The translations under genes and the position numbers were made by a program. A DNA stretch of 64,000 nucleotides, taken from Flavobacterium sp. CYK-55. Its GTDB lineage: Bacteria > Bacteroidota > Bacteroidia > Flavobacteriales > Flavobacteriaceae. Of the stretch, positions 16,949-26,900 are shown one piece after another. The notes under the pieces were generated by a model that was not told the origin of the DNA, made no database searches, and saw only the letters and a list, made by a program, of their open reading frames with translations. Where the stretch lies: positions 124,001-188,000 of the forward strand of contig NZ_JAHCDK010000003.1 of assembly GCF_018413465.1 (NCBI RefSeq), read 5' to 3'. How positions within the stretch are numbered: position 1 is the stretch's first letter; the number at the start of each line of letters is the position of its first letter.

Positions 16949-17329
16949 CTATTTTTTTGAAAGCATTAGCTTTAGAGCACGGTCGTTATTTATATATGGA
17001 TATTTTTTTCGATGTAATTCAATAAACTGACACGGATCTTCATCGTCATAATCATTGATGAAAATGTTCACTTTATTATAAATTGAATAGCCTCTATAAC
17101 CTTCTGGAATTTCATCAGCGGTTATCCAATCACCGTCTTGTTTAAAGTAATAAAACCTTTTTTGTGTATCAAAATAAGCCTCAATGTTCGGAAAATAGTA
17201 ATAGCGCAATTGACAATTTGTAACCGGATCTACCAACGGAGCAGTGCTGGTTTGTTTTGCTTCAGATTGGGCTTGTGATAAGTGCGTAAAGATAATTACT
17301 ATCAATAATGTAAGTACGAATCTTTTCAT
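16949..17329 (-). CDS. Secreted hypothetical protein, 126 aa
   Basis: A clear signal peptide (MKRFVLTLLIVIIFTHLSQAQ) precedes a small domain. The segment YYYFPNIEAYFDTQKRFYYFKQDGDWI resembles a recurrent bacterial pattern of Y-x-P-N-x-x-x-Y-F-D followed by an aromatic strand and G-x-W, seen in small secreted beta proteins. Two cysteines (about 39 and 100) could pair. It is monocistronic between the PIG-L operon and maf. Function unknown. Confidence 0.75.
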   Translation of the reverse strand: MKRFVLTLLIVIIFTHLSQAQSEAKQTSTAPLVDPVTNCQLRYYYFPNIEAYFDTQKRFYYFKQDGDWITADEIPEGYRGYSIYNKVNIFINDYDDEDPCQFIELHRKKYPYINNDRALKLMLSKK

Positions 17330-17475
17330 GTTTTAAACAATTTGCAATTCGAGTCATATACGGAATTGCCATTATCTGGGTGTAAAAGTAGTATTATTTT
17401 TTTTTAAAAAGCAGACGAATTAACAAAAAACATCGACAAAATGCTCTTTTTGGTTATTTTTGTAAGTTATTTTTT

Positions 17476-18063
17476 CTAAATATTATATTTTTTTAGGTAG
17501 TTATAAACCAAATCAACCGGTAATCCCATCACATTGGTGTAGGTTCCGTTGATCGAGGCAACGCCAATTTGACCGATCCAATCTTGAATTCCGTAGCTCC
17601 CGGCTTTATCAAAGGGTTTACAATGATCTAGATAGTATTTTATTTCTTCTTGTGATATACTGTGCAAAGTTACCTCAGTTTTGGCAGTTATTACCTCAAA
17701 ACTTGAAATTGTTTTAAAACAAACGGCAGTAAATACCATGTGCGTTTTGCCGGCAAGCGATTGCAACATCTGAACCGCATCATTATAATCAACAGGTTTT
17801 CCGAGTGCTTTTCCTTCATGCCAAACTATGGTATCGCTGGTAATGAGAATTTCATTTTCAATTAATTCACCATCAAAGGCTAGGCTTTTCAATTCTGCTA
17901 AATAAATCGGAATTTCCTCGGCCTGTAAATGATCCGGATATACTTCATCAACTTCTTTGAGTCGAATTTCAAAGTCCAGATCTAAATCTCTAAAAAACTG
18001 CTGACGTCTGGGTGAACCAGAAGCCAATATGATTTTGTGGTTTTTGAATTTTTCTCTAAGCAT
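17476..18063 (-). CDS. maf: Maf-family nucleotide pyrophosphatase
   Basis: 195 aa. The Maf signature ILASGSPRRQ lies at 12-21, with the catalytic Asp in ITSDTIV (D77) and FDKAGSYGIQ near 155. Maf proteins hydrolyse dTTP/UTP or modified nucleotides and are house-cleaning enzymes. The start overlaps the end of the UbiA-like gene by 8 bp, making it the last gene of the operon DUF2520-kdsC-ubiA-maf. Confidence 0.92.
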   Translation of the reverse strand: MLREKFKNHKIILASGSPRRQQFFRDLDLDFEIRLKEVDEVYPDHLQAEEIPIYLAELKSLAFDGELIENEILITSDTIVWHEGKALGKPVDYNDAVQMLQSLAGKTHMVFTAVCFKTISSFEVITAKTEVTLHSISQEEIKYYLDHCKPFDKAGSYGIQDWIGQIGVASINGTYTNVMGLPVDLVYNYLKKYNI

Positions 18064-18988
18064 GATGATGAATGTTGTAGGTAACCACTGCTATTGATAG
18101 AATCCCAAATAGTAAAACCAATTTTAGAACACCACTCAAATGGCTGAATTCTTTCTTTTTTTGGGCTGACCACATTTTAATAGTACAATATATGAGTGGA
18201 GCCACCACAGTAATGAGCGTATAACCCGCCGAAATCCATAGGTTATTGGTCATAAAATATTCGTTGATATAGTAGAGTATCATTCCAATCGGAACAAAAC
18301 TCAAAACAAAAACTACTTGTGTTGCCCTTTTGACGCCTATGGCAATCGGTAAAGTGTTCATGCCTTGGTTATAATCGCCGTTGACATCTTCGAGATCTTT
18401 AACAATTTCTCTAATCAAATTCACTACAAATGCAAAAACTGCATAATCAATCATGATGGAAAACAATACGCGCATTTGCGGTTGGTTATCCGGAGTTGTT
18501 ACTGGATAAAGTTCAAAAACACCAATGATAACAACACTTACCGATAGTAATGTTGCAATTATAAAATTACCTATGAGTAAGTTTTGCTTCAAATTCGAAG
18601 CATATAAATATAGTGTTGCAGCAATCAATATAAATAAGGTAGCAAAACTCGGTTTGTTGATTAGATTAGACAAATAAAAACCCAGCGCAACGCCAGAAGT
18701 AGTGAGCGCTACATATATATTGTATCCGGCAGATTCGGTAAATGCATTTCCGATGAAAACTTTGTGCGGTTTGTTTACAGTATCGGTTGATTGATCAAAA
18801 ATATCATTGATTACATAACCGCCCGCTGCAATTAAAATGGTTGATAAAACCAACAAACTGTATTGTACATCCGTCAGCGCCAACGGAACATTTTGCCATA
18901 TTAAAAAGGTATATCGAAACAAAAACTGCATGAGCGCAATCATGAGTAAATTGCGGTAGCGAATTAGCTTGAAAAAATCTAAAATCAT
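18056..18988 (-). CDS. UbiA-family prenyltransferase (GGGP-synthase-like branch)
   Basis: 310 aa, eight to nine membrane helices. The first Asp-rich motif is GYVINDIFDQSTDTVNKP (about 58-75); the second is REIVKDLEDVNGDYNQG (about 193-209). The second motif and the absence of aromatic-acid features resemble the branch labelled geranylgeranylglycerol-phosphate geranylgeranyltransferase in Bacteroidota. The real acceptor is unknown. It lies 15 bp after the KdsC-like gene and overlaps maf by 8 bp. Confidence 0.85.
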   Translation of the reverse strand: MILDFFKLIRYRNLLMIALMQFLFRYTFLIWQNVPLALTDVQYSLLVLSTILIAAGGYVINDIFDQSTDTVNKPHKVFIGNAFTESAGYNIYVALTTSGVALGFYLSNLINKPSFATLFILIAATLYLYASNLKQNLLIGNFIIATLLSVSVVIIGVFELYPVTTPDNQPQMRVLFSIMIDYAVFAFVVNLIREIVKDLEDVNGDYNQGMNTLPIAIGVKRATQVVFVLSFVPIGMILYYINEYFMTNNLWISAGYTLITVVAPLIYCTIKMWSAQKKKEFSHLSGVLKLVLLFGILSIAVVTYNIHHHA

Positions 18989-19003
18989 TTGTTGGGATTG
19001 GGT

Positions 19004-19531
19004 TTAATCGTGTTGACCGTTGTAATAGGTATGCCATTTTCCTTGAACGCGCATCACTTGTTCTATCACATCACGCACCGCTCCTCGGCCACCATTTTTG
19101 TGCGAAATGTACTTTGAAATTGCTTTAATTTCTGGGCTGGCATCGAGTGGGCAAGTGGGCAAACCTACCAATTGCATCACGTGATAATCCGGAATATCAT
19201 CACCCATATACAAAACTTGTTCAGGTTTGATTTGATATAACTCGGTGTATTCTTTAAAAGTTTCAACCTTATCAGGTGAGGCCAAATGAATGTCGGTAAT
19301 GCCTAAATTTCTGAGGCGAATACGAACGCCTTCATTGTTTCCGCCAGAAATGATGCAAACATTATAGCCACTTTCCAAGGCAGCTTTCATGGCAAAACCA
19401 TCGCGAATATTCATGATGCGCAACATTTCACCGGTTGGGCTTACATGCACTGAACCATCGGTCAGAACGCCGTCTACGTCTAAAACAAACGTCGTTATTT
19501 GGTTCATGATTTCTTTGTAACTTTTATTCAT
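19004..19531 (-). CDS. KdsC-type HAD phosphatase (3-deoxy-manno-octulosonate-8-phosphatase-like)
   Basis: 175 aa, the family length for cap-less C0 HAD phosphatases. Motif I is LDVDGVLTDG, motif II CIISGG, and the third YMGDDIPDYHVM. In Gram-negative bacteria KdsC dephosphorylates KDO-8-P for lipopolysaccharide. The start at 19531 (MNKSYKEIMNQ) is preferred over a Met eight residues later because family members carry this extension. It overlaps the DUF2520 gene by 8 bp. Confidence 0.88.
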   Translation of the reverse strand: MNKSYKEIMNQITTFVLDVDGVLTDGSVHVSPTGEMLRIMNIRDGFAMKAALESGYNVCIISGGNNEGVRIRLRNLGITDIHLASPDKVETFKEYTELYQIKPEQVLYMGDDIPDYHVMQLVGLPTCPLDASPEIKAISKYISHKNGGRGAVRDVIEQVMRVQGKWHTYYNGQHD

Positions 19532-20273
19532 GATTTTGAATGGATTGGGTCAATAATGCGTAAATATTTTTTTGATTTTCGTCTGAGAGCATCGCTAAAT
19601 GTGTCTCTATGGTTTTTTGATCATGGCGAATGGCCGGACCGGTTTGTGCATCTTTAGGCAACAAAACTTCAATTTTTGAGGCAGTTTCAGCAATCAACGG
19701 ACGCAACAAATCAAACGACATTTGGTGTTCACGGCAAATTTCTTCGCCCAAAGAATACATATGATTCACAAAATTGCAAGCAAAAACCGCCGCCACATGC
19801 AAGGCTTTTCGCTGTTCAGAGTTGATATTATAAACATGCTCTGAAATACTTTTGGCCACCGTTTCTAATAATTTTTGGTCATCAGAATTCAATGCTTCAA
19901 TGGCAATCGGTATGTTTTTAAAGTCAACGGCTTTGTTTTTTGAAAAGGTTTGCAACGGATAAAAAACCCCGCGTTGGTTTTGTGACAAAACATCTAATGG
20001 CATGCTGCCTGAAGTGTGCGCAACTACACAGTTTATGATTTTAATTTCTTGGCTTACAGTATTTATGGCGTTGTCACTTACGGCAATGATACACAAATCT
20101 AAAGGAAGCAAATCCGAAGGTGAGTTGATGATTTTTGAAGCATCGATAACGCCTTCAAGAGCATTCGGATTCCGAGCAACCACCTGAACTAAATCCATGC
20201 CTTCAGCTTTTTGGAAGACTTGAATCAGATGATGCGCCACGTTGCCCGAACCTACAATTCCGATTTTTATCAT
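19524..20273 (-). CDS. DUF2520/Rossmann-like dehydrogenase-type protein
   Basis: 249 aa. The N-terminal NAD(P)-binding motif GIVGSGNVAHH lies at 4-14. The C-terminal half (about 130-249) is the helical DUF2520 domain, with AVFACNFVNHMYSLGEEIC. The fold is related to pyrroline-5-carboxylate and 2-dehydropantoate reductases, but the substrate is not known. First gene of the operon with kdsC, ubiA-like and maf. The start codon lies 4 nt after a -7-like box TAATTTTG, so the leader would be very short. Confidence 0.82.
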   Translation of the reverse strand: MIKIGIVGSGNVAHHLIQVFQKAEGMDLVQVVARNPNALEGVIDASKIINSPSDLLPLDLCIIAVSDNAINTVSQEIKIINCVVAHTSGSMPLDVLSQNQRGVFYPLQTFSKNKAVDFKNIPIAIEALNSDDQKLLETVAKSISEHVYNINSEQRKALHVAAVFACNFVNHMYSLGEEICREHQMSFDLLRPLIAETASKIEVLLPKDAQTGPAIRHDQKTIETHLAMLSDENQKNIYALLTQSIQNHE

Positions 20274-20445
20274 GCCGCAAAATTATTGAAAAAGTCTTGA
20301 TTTTATGCCATATCAACCAGAATAAAGTCAGAACGATTTTATCTTAAAATTTTGGCGGAGAATTAACATTTGAAGAATCATAGTTCGCTCGATTCAATCA
20401 ACATTTTTATCTACTTTTGCGTGTCGTTTCACTAATCCTATTTTG

Positions 20446-23400
20446 ATGGAAAAAAAGATACTTTCCTTCTTGTTTTCAACCCGACTGATGGCGTTTTTAT
20501 TTATAGCTTATGCTGTTGCCATGGCCTCCGGAACTTTTATCGAAAGCACTTACAATACTGATACTGCCCGCATTCTGATTTACAATTCCAAATGGTTTGA
20601 AGCGATTCACCTGTTCTTCCTGATTAATTTCATTGGGAATATTCCGCGTTATCGATTGATGCGCAAAGAAAAATGGGCCACTTTATTACTGCATTTGTCT
20701 TTTATTTTCATCATCATCGGAGCCGCTATCACGCGTTATATCAGCTATGAAGGTATGATGCCGATTCGCGAACAAGCCACTGAAAATAAGGTCTATTCAG
20801 ACAGAACTTTCTTGACCCTTTTTGTGGATGGTGATTATCAAGGAAGCATGAAACGTCGTGTATTTGAAAAGCCCTTATTGCTTTCGCCGGTGACCAACAA
20901 TGATTTTGATATTCAAGCTGATTTTGCCGATATTCCTTTCAAAGTCAGTTATAAAAATTACCTCATGGGCGCCACCGAAACCATTCGCGAAGACGCCAAA
21001 GGAACTTTATACTTAAAAATGGTTGAATCAGGCGATGGTTCGCGTCATGAGCATTATCTTAAAGAAGGCGAAGTTCAGAACATCCACAATACGCTTTTTT
21101 CACTGAACAAATTTGTACAAGGCGCCATCAACATCAATACTTCCGGAAACATTTACACCATTCAAGCTCCGTTTGATGGGCAATACATGCGCATGGCTGA
21201 TCGTATGCAAGGCCAATTGGTCAAAAATGAAAAACAGCCGCTCATGTTGCGCTCGTTGTATCGCGTGGGCGGAACACAGTTTGTTTTTCCGGAGCCGGCC
21301 AAAAAAGGATTCAAAACCTTTATACCTAAAAACGATTTTAAATCAAAAAAACACGAAGATGCCTTGATTGTCACGGTTGAATCACAAGGCAAAACCAAAG
21401 AAGTTACTTTGCTCGGAACCAAAGGAAGCGCGGGAGCTCCCGAAACTTTTACGCTCGGAAAACTTGATTTTACCTTAAGTTTTGGCAGTAAGGTTTATGA
21501 GTTGCCGTTTCAGATTAAACTCAATGATTTTATCGCCAAAAAATACCCGGGAACTGAAAAAAGCTATGCCGCTTTTGAAAGTAAAGTAACCGTGCTCGAT
21601 GGCCAACAAAAGCAAGATGCGCGCATTTATATGAACCACATTTTAGATTATAAAGGATATCGCTTTTTTCAATCGTCGTTTGATCACGACGAGCAAGGAA
21701 CGGTGCTTTCGGTGAACCATGATTTCTGGGGAACAACCATCACGTATATTGGATACTTTTTACTATTCTTTTCGCTGATGGCCATTATGTTTACCAAACA
21801 TTCGCGTTTTGCCGAAGTCAAGCGCAAACTCGAAACAGTCAAACAGAAAAAAGCACAATTGCTCTCGATTTTGATGTTGTTTTTAAGCGTTCAAATGTTC
21901 TCGCAAAACCATCTGCATCAAGCGCCTAAGTTGCAACAAATTGATTCACTGATCAATCGATATAAAACTTCTGAAGCCCATGCCGCCAAATTTGGCCGAT
22001 TGATTGTGCAAGACGAAGGCGGACGTATGAAACCCATCAATACGTTTTCATCAGAATTGTTGCGGAAAGTCAGTAAAAGTGATACGTATAAAGAGCTCAA
22101 TTCAGACCAAGTATTTTTATCGATGACGCAATTTCCGAGGTTGTGGTTTGAAGTTCCGCTCATTTATCTCAAATCGGGCAATGACAGTATTCGCAAAATT
22201 ATTGGTGTTGATGCCCAACAAAAATATGCGCCGTTTATCAAGTTTTTTGATAACAACGGAAATTATAAGCTTTCAAGCTATTTAGAAGAGGCCTACAAAG
22301 CGGCGGTTCCGGATCAGTTTCAAAAAGATTTTATCGAGACCGACCGCAAAGTCAATTTGCTCAACTCGGCTCTGAGCGGAAGCATTTTGCGCATCTATCC
22401 GGTTCCGAATGACAAAAACAACAAATGGGTTTCGTATCTTGAATTAGACAAAGCCAACATTCACGGTATTGATTCAACGTTTACCAAAAACATTTTGCCG
22501 TTGTATATGCAGGCGCTTGACAGTGCAGCTATCAAGGGTAATTATGTCAACGCTAATTTCTTCTTGCAAAGCATTGAAAATTATCAAAAGAAATTCGGTT
22601 CAGCGGTGCGTCCGAGCGATGACAAAATCAATTCTGAAATTACCTACAACAAGTACGACATCTTCAAAAAGCTGTATTATTTATATATGCTCACGGGTGT
22701 TTTGATGTTGCTCGTAACGATTTTAAATATCTTTTTTGAAAAGAAGTTTTTGCGTGTGACCATCAATGTATTTCATATTTTTGTCGGTTTATTGTTTTTG
22801 TTGCATACCGCCGGACTGGCTGCGCGTTGGTATATTTCGGGTCATGCGCCTTGGAGTGATGCCTACGAAAGTATGATTTATGTAGCTTGGGCAACAATGT
22901 TTTTTACTTTGGCTTTTGACATCAAATCAAAACTCACGGTGGCTTCGGGAACATTTGTCGCATCAATGATTTTGATGATTGCGCATTGGAACTGGATGGA
23001 TCCGTCTATTGCCAACCTTCAACCCGTGCTCAATTCTTATTGGTTGATGATTCACGTAGCGGTGATAGTAGCCAGTTACGGACCGTTTACACTCGGAATG
23101 GTATTGGGCGTTGTTTCGCTTTTGCTGATGATTTTTACCAACGAGAAAAACAAAGCCAAAATGGAACTCAACATCCAAGAGATTACTTATATCAATGAAA
23201 TGGCACTTACCATCGGGCTCATTATGCTTACCATTGGCAACTTCTTGGGCGGACAATGGGCCAATGAAAGTTGGGGACGCTATTGGGGCTGGGATCCCAA
23301 AGAAACTTGGGCGCTCATCAGCATCATGATTTATGCTTTTGTGATTCACGCCCGATTTGTTCCGAGTTTGCGCGGACGTTGGGTATTTAACCTCATGAGC

Positions 23401-23583
23401 GTGGTGGCTTTTTATTCGATTATGATGACGTATTTTGGGGTGAACTTTTACCTCACCGGAATGCATTCATACGCCAGCGGTGATAAAGTGGTTACACCAT
23501 CATTTGTCTATTATTCAGTAGCATGCGTTGCTTTGCTGGGCATTGTTTCATATATCTTTTATCGAAAACACTACAAAAAATAA
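20446..23583 (+). CDS. ccsBA: Fused cytochrome c biogenesis protein CcsBA
   Basis: 1045 aa from ATG 20446 (a TTG just before it is in frame). The N-terminal half is ResB/CcsB-like, with membrane helices near 10-30, 45-65 and 78-98 and a large periplasmic beta domain (about 110-435). A further helix at about 430-450 is followed by a signal-peptide-like hydrophobic stretch (about 470-486) and a second periplasmic domain. The C-terminal CcsA half holds about eight helices and the haem-handling WWD motif ([13 protein letters not shown], about 940-952). System II exports haem and ligates it to c-type cytochromes. A -7 box TACTTTTG lies at 20412-20419. Confidence 0.93.
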   Translation: MEKKILSFLFSTRLMAFLFIAYAVAMASGTFIESTYNTDTARILIYNSKWFEAIHLFFLINFIGNIPRYRLMRKEKWATLLLHLSFIFIIIGAAITRYISYEGMMPIREQATENKVYSDRTFLTLFVDGDYQGSMKRRVFEKPLLLSPVTNNDFDIQADFADIPFKVSYKNYLMGATETIREDAKGTLYLKMVESGDGSRHEHYLKEGEVQNIHNTLFSLNKFVQGAININTSGNIYTIQAPFDGQYMRMADRMQGQLVKNEKQPLMLRSLYRVGGTQFVFPEPAKKGFKTFIPKNDFKSKKHEDALIVTVESQGKTKEVTLLGTKGSAGAPETFTLGKLDFTLSFGSKVYELPFQIKLNDFIAKKYPGTEKSYAAFESKVTVLDGQQKQDARIYMNHILDYKGYRFFQSSFDHDEQGTVLSVNHDFWGTTITYIGYFLLFFSLMAIMFTKHSRFAEVKRKLETVKQKKAQLLSILMLFLSVQMFSQNHLHQAPKLQQIDSLINRYKTSEAHAAKFGRLIVQDEGGRMKPINTFSSELLRKVSKSDTYKELNSDQVFLSMTQFPRLWFEVPLIYLKSGNDSIRKIIGVDAQQKYAPFIKFFDNNGNYKLSSYLEEAYKAAVPDQFQKDFIETDRKVNLLNSALSGSILRIYPVPNDKNNKWVSYLELDKANIHGIDSTFTKNILPLYMQALDSAAIKGNYVNANFFLQSIENYQKKFGSAVRPSDDKINSEITYNKYDIFKKLYYLYMLTGVLMLLVTILNIFFEKKFLRVTINVFHIFVGLLFLLHTAGLAARWYISGHAPWSDAYESMIYVAWATMFFTLAFDIKSKLTVASGTFVASMILMIAHWNWMDPSIANLQPVLNSYWLMIHVAVIVASYGPFTLGMVLGVVSLLLMIFTNEKNKAKMELNIQEITYINEMALTIGLIMLTIGNFLGGQWANESWGRYWGWDPKETWALISIMIYAFVIHARFVPSLRGRWVFNLMSVVAFYSIMMTYFGVNFYLTGMHSYASGDKVVTPSFVYYSVACVALLGIVSYIFYRKHYKK

Positions 23584-23584
23584 C

Positions 23585-24208
23585 ATGAGCGACCTCTGGA
23601 CACAGCGTTGGGACCAGCGCTATCAAGACGATGCATTTGCCTATGGCGAATTGCCCAATGAATTTTTTAAACTTCAGCTTGACCTATTAGCTCCGGCCAA
23701 GATTTTATTGGCAGCCGAAGGCGAGGGGCGAAACGCCGTTTATGCAGCGCAACAAGGATGGCATGCTTCGGCTTTTGATATCAGTATTGAAGGTCAAAAA
23801 AAAGCATGGGCATTGGCTAAAAAAAACAAAGTCACCATTGATTATCGCGTTGGGTTACTTGAAGATTTGGGCTTTAATCCAAATGAGTTTGATACCATCG
23901 CTTTAATTTATGCACATTTTCCGGCAGAGATTAAATCATCATTGCATCAAGTGCTCAATACTTATCTCAAAAGCGGCGGCTATGTTATTTTTGAAGCGTT
24001 CAGCAAGAATCACCTTGAATATATTGCCCGAAACGAAAAAGTAGGCGGCCCGAGAGATTTAGCTTCATTATTTTCAATGGAAGAAATTCAAGCTGATTTT
24101 TCAGATTATGAAATCATCCTACTCGAAGAAAAAGAAATTGAACTCAGCGAAGGTTTATACCACAACGGTTTGGGTTCGGTGATTCGGTTTGTGGGCCGTA
24201 AAAAATAA
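23585..24208 (+). CDS. SAM-dependent methyltransferase (TehB-like)
   Basis: 207 aa from ATG 23585, directly after the ccsBA stop. An upstream in-frame Met would lie inside ccsBA. SAM motif I appears as [19 protein letters not shown] with FDIS for the acidic residue binding the ribose, and motif II near [12 protein letters not shown]. The start ([23 protein letters not shown]) is shared with small class I methyltransferases of the TehB/thiopurine type. Substrate unknown. Confidence 0.85.
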   Translation: MSDLWTQRWDQRYQDDAFAYGELPNEFFKLQLDLLAPAKILLAAEGEGRNAVYAAQQGWHASAFDISIEGQKKAWALAKKNKVTIDYRVGLLEDLGFNPNEFDTIALIYAHFPAEIKSSLHQVLNTYLKSGGYVIFEAFSKNHLEYIARNEKVGGPRDLASLFSMEEIQADFSDYEIILLEEKEIELSEGLYHNGLGSVIRFVGRKK

Positions 24209-24235
24209 AAAACCGCCCTATTTAAGAGCGGTTTT
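24207..24235. terminator. Bidirectional terminator, methyltransferase and anti-sigma genes
   Basis: AAACCGC / GCGGTTT with a short loop, flanked by A- and T-runs, lies between two convergent genes and begins at the methyltransferase stop codon. Confidence 0.8.
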
Positions 24236-24256
24236 ACATCATTCAATATTTTTAAT

Positions 24257-25042
24257 TTACACTTTTCCGAGTGTGTATAATTGCTCAAGCGTTGGGCTTT
24301 TGCTTCCGCCGGCTGGCTCAAGCGTGATTCCGAATGCTTCGGCTCCTGAAGCTTTATCTACGGCAAAAAGTTTGTGGTCATCACCTTTAAAATCAGCCAA
24401 TAAACCAATACTGGTCGGGGTAAGCGGATTGAGTTTTAAAGCCCAAACCTGATACACTTTTCCTTCTGGCGGCTCAGGTAATCCGGTGGCATCTACATAA
24501 ACGGTTTGCGTATTTTTGTTGTAATATACTTTGGCAAAAGCTTTGGGTGCGACGGTTTGCCCGACTAATGAAACAACGGAGTTGTTGGCATCCATCAAAA
24601 CCGATAATTTGTCTTCGGTTTGTTGATTTTTAATCTCGCTGTTGACCAAGCTTTCTTGAAGTTTAATTTTCTCGTTTTCAATATTGGCCATGTCAAATTG
24701 CGTCTCGTTGATGCGCATATATTGTAGCCCTGATGTCAGCAATAATACTGCGGCTGCGGCCCATCCCCAATATTTAGATTTGTTTGAATCGGGTTTTAGA
24801 GCGATGGTTTTGCCCTGTTTTAAAGCGAGTTTTTCTTTGATGGCTTCAAAATTTTTCAAGGATAATACCGGAGAAAAACTAGAGGATAAATCTATAATGG
24901 CGTTTTCAATTTCAATAATTTCTTGCTGAACTTCGGTATTTTCTTTGGCTAATTGTGCAATGGTTTCGTTTTCTGATTCACTCAGCAATCCATACACATA
25001 AAACTCCAAAATACCTGAACTGATATATTCTGATGTACTCAT
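24257..25042 (-). CDS. Anti-sigma factor, RskA-like
   Basis: 261 aa. A cytoplasmic N-terminal anti-sigma region (STSEYISSGILEFYVYGLLSESE) is followed by one membrane helix (KYWGWAAAAVLLLTSGLQYM, about 89-108), a coiled segment, and a periplasmic RskA-like C-terminal domain (AKVYYNKNTQTVYVDATGLPEPPEG, then YQVWAL). It should hold the ECF sigma factor inactive at the membrane until a signal removes it. The start overlaps the sigma stop codon by one base. Confidence 0.9.
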   Translation of the reverse strand: MSTSEYISSGILEFYVYGLLSESENETIAQLAKENTEVQQEIIEIENAIIDLSSSFSPVLSLKNFEAIKEKLALKQGKTIALKPDSNKSKYWGWAAAAVLLLTSGLQYMRINETQFDMANIENEKIKLQESLVNSEIKNQQTEDKLSVLMDANNSVVSLVGQTVAPKAFAKVYYNKNTQTVYVDATGLPEPPEGKVYQVWALKLNPLTPTSIGLLADFKGDDHKLFAVDKASGAEAFGITLEPAGGSKSPTLEQLYTLGKV

Positions 25043-25575
25043 TAATTAATCTTTAAATAGTTTCTCAAATCATTAATACAATTTCTGTTTTGGGTTTTTA
25101 CGGTTCCCAACGGAAGTTCTAATTCATCGGCAGCTTCTTGCTGTGTGTAACCTTTGAAGAACAGTAATTCAATAAGCGCAATACATTTAGGTTTTAGTTT
25201 TTTGACAAAATCTTGAATTCCTATCGTATCAATTTTGTGATTTGTTCTGCTATTGTCGTCGAGCAGATGTACGAAATTATCTGCTGAGAGGTTTTTCATG
25301 CTGTTTTTATGACCTTTTGAACGCAATTTGTCGATGGCTGAATTTCGAGCAATGTTGAGCATCCACGTATAAAATCGGCCTTTAGATTCAGAGTATGAAT
25401 CAATGTTTTTCCAAACTTTGACAAATACTTCTTGAAGTACATCTTCAGCTTCTTCTTTGTCTTTGATCAAATTGCTGATTACAGCAAACAAACTCTTTGA
25501 ATACATATCATAGAGCATGGTAAATCCTCGGCTTTCTTGTGCTCGAATGAGCGGTAATAAGTCATCTTGTGTCAT
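25042..25575 (-). CDS. ECF RNA polymerase sigma factor
   Basis: 177 aa. Region 2 includes AEDVLQEVFVKVWKNIDSY and FYTWMLNIARNSAIDKLRSK, and region 4 includes YTQQEAADELELPLGTVKTQNR. There is no region 1 or 3, so it is an extracytoplasmic-function sigma, similar in plan to SigK/RpoE partners of RskA-type anti-sigma factors. First gene of the sigma/anti-sigma operon. Its own promoter matches the housekeeping consensus, so basal expression does not obviously need the ECF factor. Confidence 0.94.
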   Translation of the reverse strand: MTQDDLLPLIRAQESRGFTMLYDMYSKSLFAVISNLIKDKEEAEDVLQEVFVKVWKNIDSYSESKGRFYTWMLNIARNSAIDKLRSKGHKNSMKNLSADNFVHLLDDNSRTNHKIDTIGIQDFVKKLKPKCIALIELLFFKGYTQQEAADELELPLGTVKTQNRNCINDLRNYLKIN

Positions 25576-25596
25576 GGATGTTTGGATTGGTTTCTA

Positions 25597-25626
25597 CAAA
25601 TCTAAAAAAACTAACCTCATACACAA
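25597..25626 (-). promoter_or_regulatory. Promoter of the sigma/anti-sigma operon
   Basis: On the minus strand TTG (25624-25626), 19 bp, TAGATTTG (25597-25604). This is a perfect match to TTG-N19-TAnnTTTG and ends 21 nt before the sigma start codon. Confidence 0.75.
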
Positions 25627-25723
25627 CCTTTGTGATAAACTATTTAAAACCAAAGTTTCATCTTCTGCGTATCTAACTCTGAAATTGCTAAACAGTTTTG
25701 TTGTTTGTTTTAATTGTGTTGGT

Positions 25724-25762
25724 AGAAAGCCCGTAGATTCAAATGTGCGGGCTTTCTCATTT
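25724..25762 (+). terminator. Orphan intrinsic-terminator-like hairpin
   Basis: A perfect 10-bp stem AGAAAGCCCG / CGGGCTTTCT with a 14-nt loop is followed on the plus strand by CATTTTTG. No plus-strand gene ends nearby: the sigma gene runs away from it and the peroxidase begins 69 bp later. It may end an unannotated short transcript from 25576-25723 or guard against readthrough. No coding ORF or clear promoter was found in that stretch. Confidence 0.5.
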
Positions 25763-25831
25763 TTGATAACTTTATGATTCGTTTTGGTTTCTAATTCTTT
25801 AGAATAAATAATTTAGCTCAAAATAAATCAC

Positions 25832-26401
25832 ATGAAAACAGCTTTTACTTTATTGTTCTGCTTGATTATAACCAATTCATTTTGGGCGCAGAAAAAAAAT
25901 CAACCTTCCAAAAATAATTCTATGCAAACCATTTATCAGTTTAAAGTAACCGATTTATCCGGAAAAACCTTTGATTTTTCAGACCTTAAAGGCAAAAAAA
26001 TCATGATTGTCAACACCGCTTCAAAATGCGGATTAACGCCTCAATACAAAGATTTAGAAGCTTTATACAAAAAATACAAAAGCCAAGGTTTGGTGATCGT
26101 AGGCTTTCCGGCTAATAATTTTGGCGCACAAGAACCCGGAACCAATGCTGAAATCAGTCAGTTTTGCGCGCTCAATTACGGAGTGAGTTTTCCGATGATG
26201 GCTAAAATTTCGGTGAAAGGTAAAGACATGCATCCGATATATCAGTTCTTGACTCAAAAAGAGAAAAACGGCTACAAAGATTCAGAAGTTGAGTGGAATT
26301 TTCAAAAATACCTCATTGATGAAAAAGGCCATTTGGTTCAAGTAGTTTCGCCACAAACTTTACCAACCGATGCCGAAATCCTTCATTGGATCCAATCGTA
26401 G
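25832..26401 (+). CDS. Glutathione peroxidase family protein, exported
   Basis: 189 aa. An N-terminal signal peptide (about 1-20) precedes a GPx domain starting TIYQFKVTDLSGK. The catalytic Cys is C66 in NTASKCGLTPQY, with Gln in FPANNFGAQEPG and Trp/Asn in VEWNFQKYLID completing the active site. Cys-GPx enzymes in bacteria usually take electrons from thioredoxin rather than glutathione. Export suggests peroxide defence outside the cytoplasm. It is convergent with and abutting the GNAT gene. Confidence 0.92.
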   Translation: MKTAFTLLFCLIITNSFWAQKKNQPSKNNSMQTIYQFKVTDLSGKTFDFSDLKGKKIMIVNTASKCGLTPQYKDLEALYKKYKSQGLVIVGFPANNFGAQEPGTNAEISQFCALNYGVSFPMMAKISVKGKDMHPIYQFLTQKEKNGYKDSEVEWNFQKYLIDEKGHLVQVVSPQTLPTDAEILHWIQS

Positions 26402-26899
26402 TCAAAGCATCAATTGCATAAAGGCCAAATCGAGCCAGCGGTTAAACTTAAAGGCCGCTTGCTTGATGAGCCCGACTTGGGTAAATCCAAATTTTTCGTG
26501 AAACTTAATGCTGTCTTGATTTTCGGCGTCAATTCCGCCAATCATGGTATGATAACCTTCAGATTTTGCTAGTTTGATGAGTTCGGTGAGCAGTGAAGAA
26601 CCTATGCCTTTTCCGATGAAATCTGGCGCAATATATACAGAATGTTCAACGGTAAACCGATAGCCGATTTTTTCTCTAAACGTTCCATACGTAGCAAATC
26701 CAACCACCTGTTCATCAACCATGGCCACCAAGATCGGGAACTTTTTGTGTTGTTTTTCTTCCCACCATTTTTGCTGATCTTCTACAGTTTGTGCTTCGTA
26801 CAAATAATTGGCAGTGGTATGCAAAATCGCATGATTGACGATGCTCAATATACTTTCAAGATCTTCAAAAACCGCATTGCGAATGGTCATCTCAGCCAT
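26402..26899 (-). CDS. GNAT N-acetyltransferase (PAT/Bar-like)
   Basis: 165 aa. The acetyl-CoA site is VYIAPDFIGKGIGSSLL (the Q/R-x-x-G-x-G/A motif as IGKGIGS, about 90-106). The preceding YRFTVEHSVY and following MIGGIDAENQDSIKFHEKFGF are the signature of the phosphinothricin/methionine-sulfone acetyltransferase branch. The actual acceptor is unknown. It lies 1 bp after the thioredoxin-like gene, so they share a transcript. Confidence 0.88.
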   Translation of the reverse strand: MAEMTIRNAVFEDLESILSIVNHAILHTTANYLYEAQTVEDQQKWWEEKQHKKFPILVAMVDEQVVGFATYGTFREKIGYRFTVEHSVYIAPDFIGKGIGSSLLTELIKLAKSEGYHTMIGGIDAENQDSIKFHEKFGFTQVGLIKQAAFKFNRWLDLAFMQLML

Positions 26900-26900
26900 T

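Noticed and set aside
17455..17462. Plus-strand TATTTTTG box
   Set aside because: It matches the -7 consensus but has no -33 TTG at a suitable distance and points into the 3' end of maf in antisense; likely chance in AT-rich DNA.
22963..23466. 167-aa minus-strand ORF within ccsBA
   Set aside because: His/Asn-rich translation opposite conserved CcsA helices including the WWD motif; antisense shadow.
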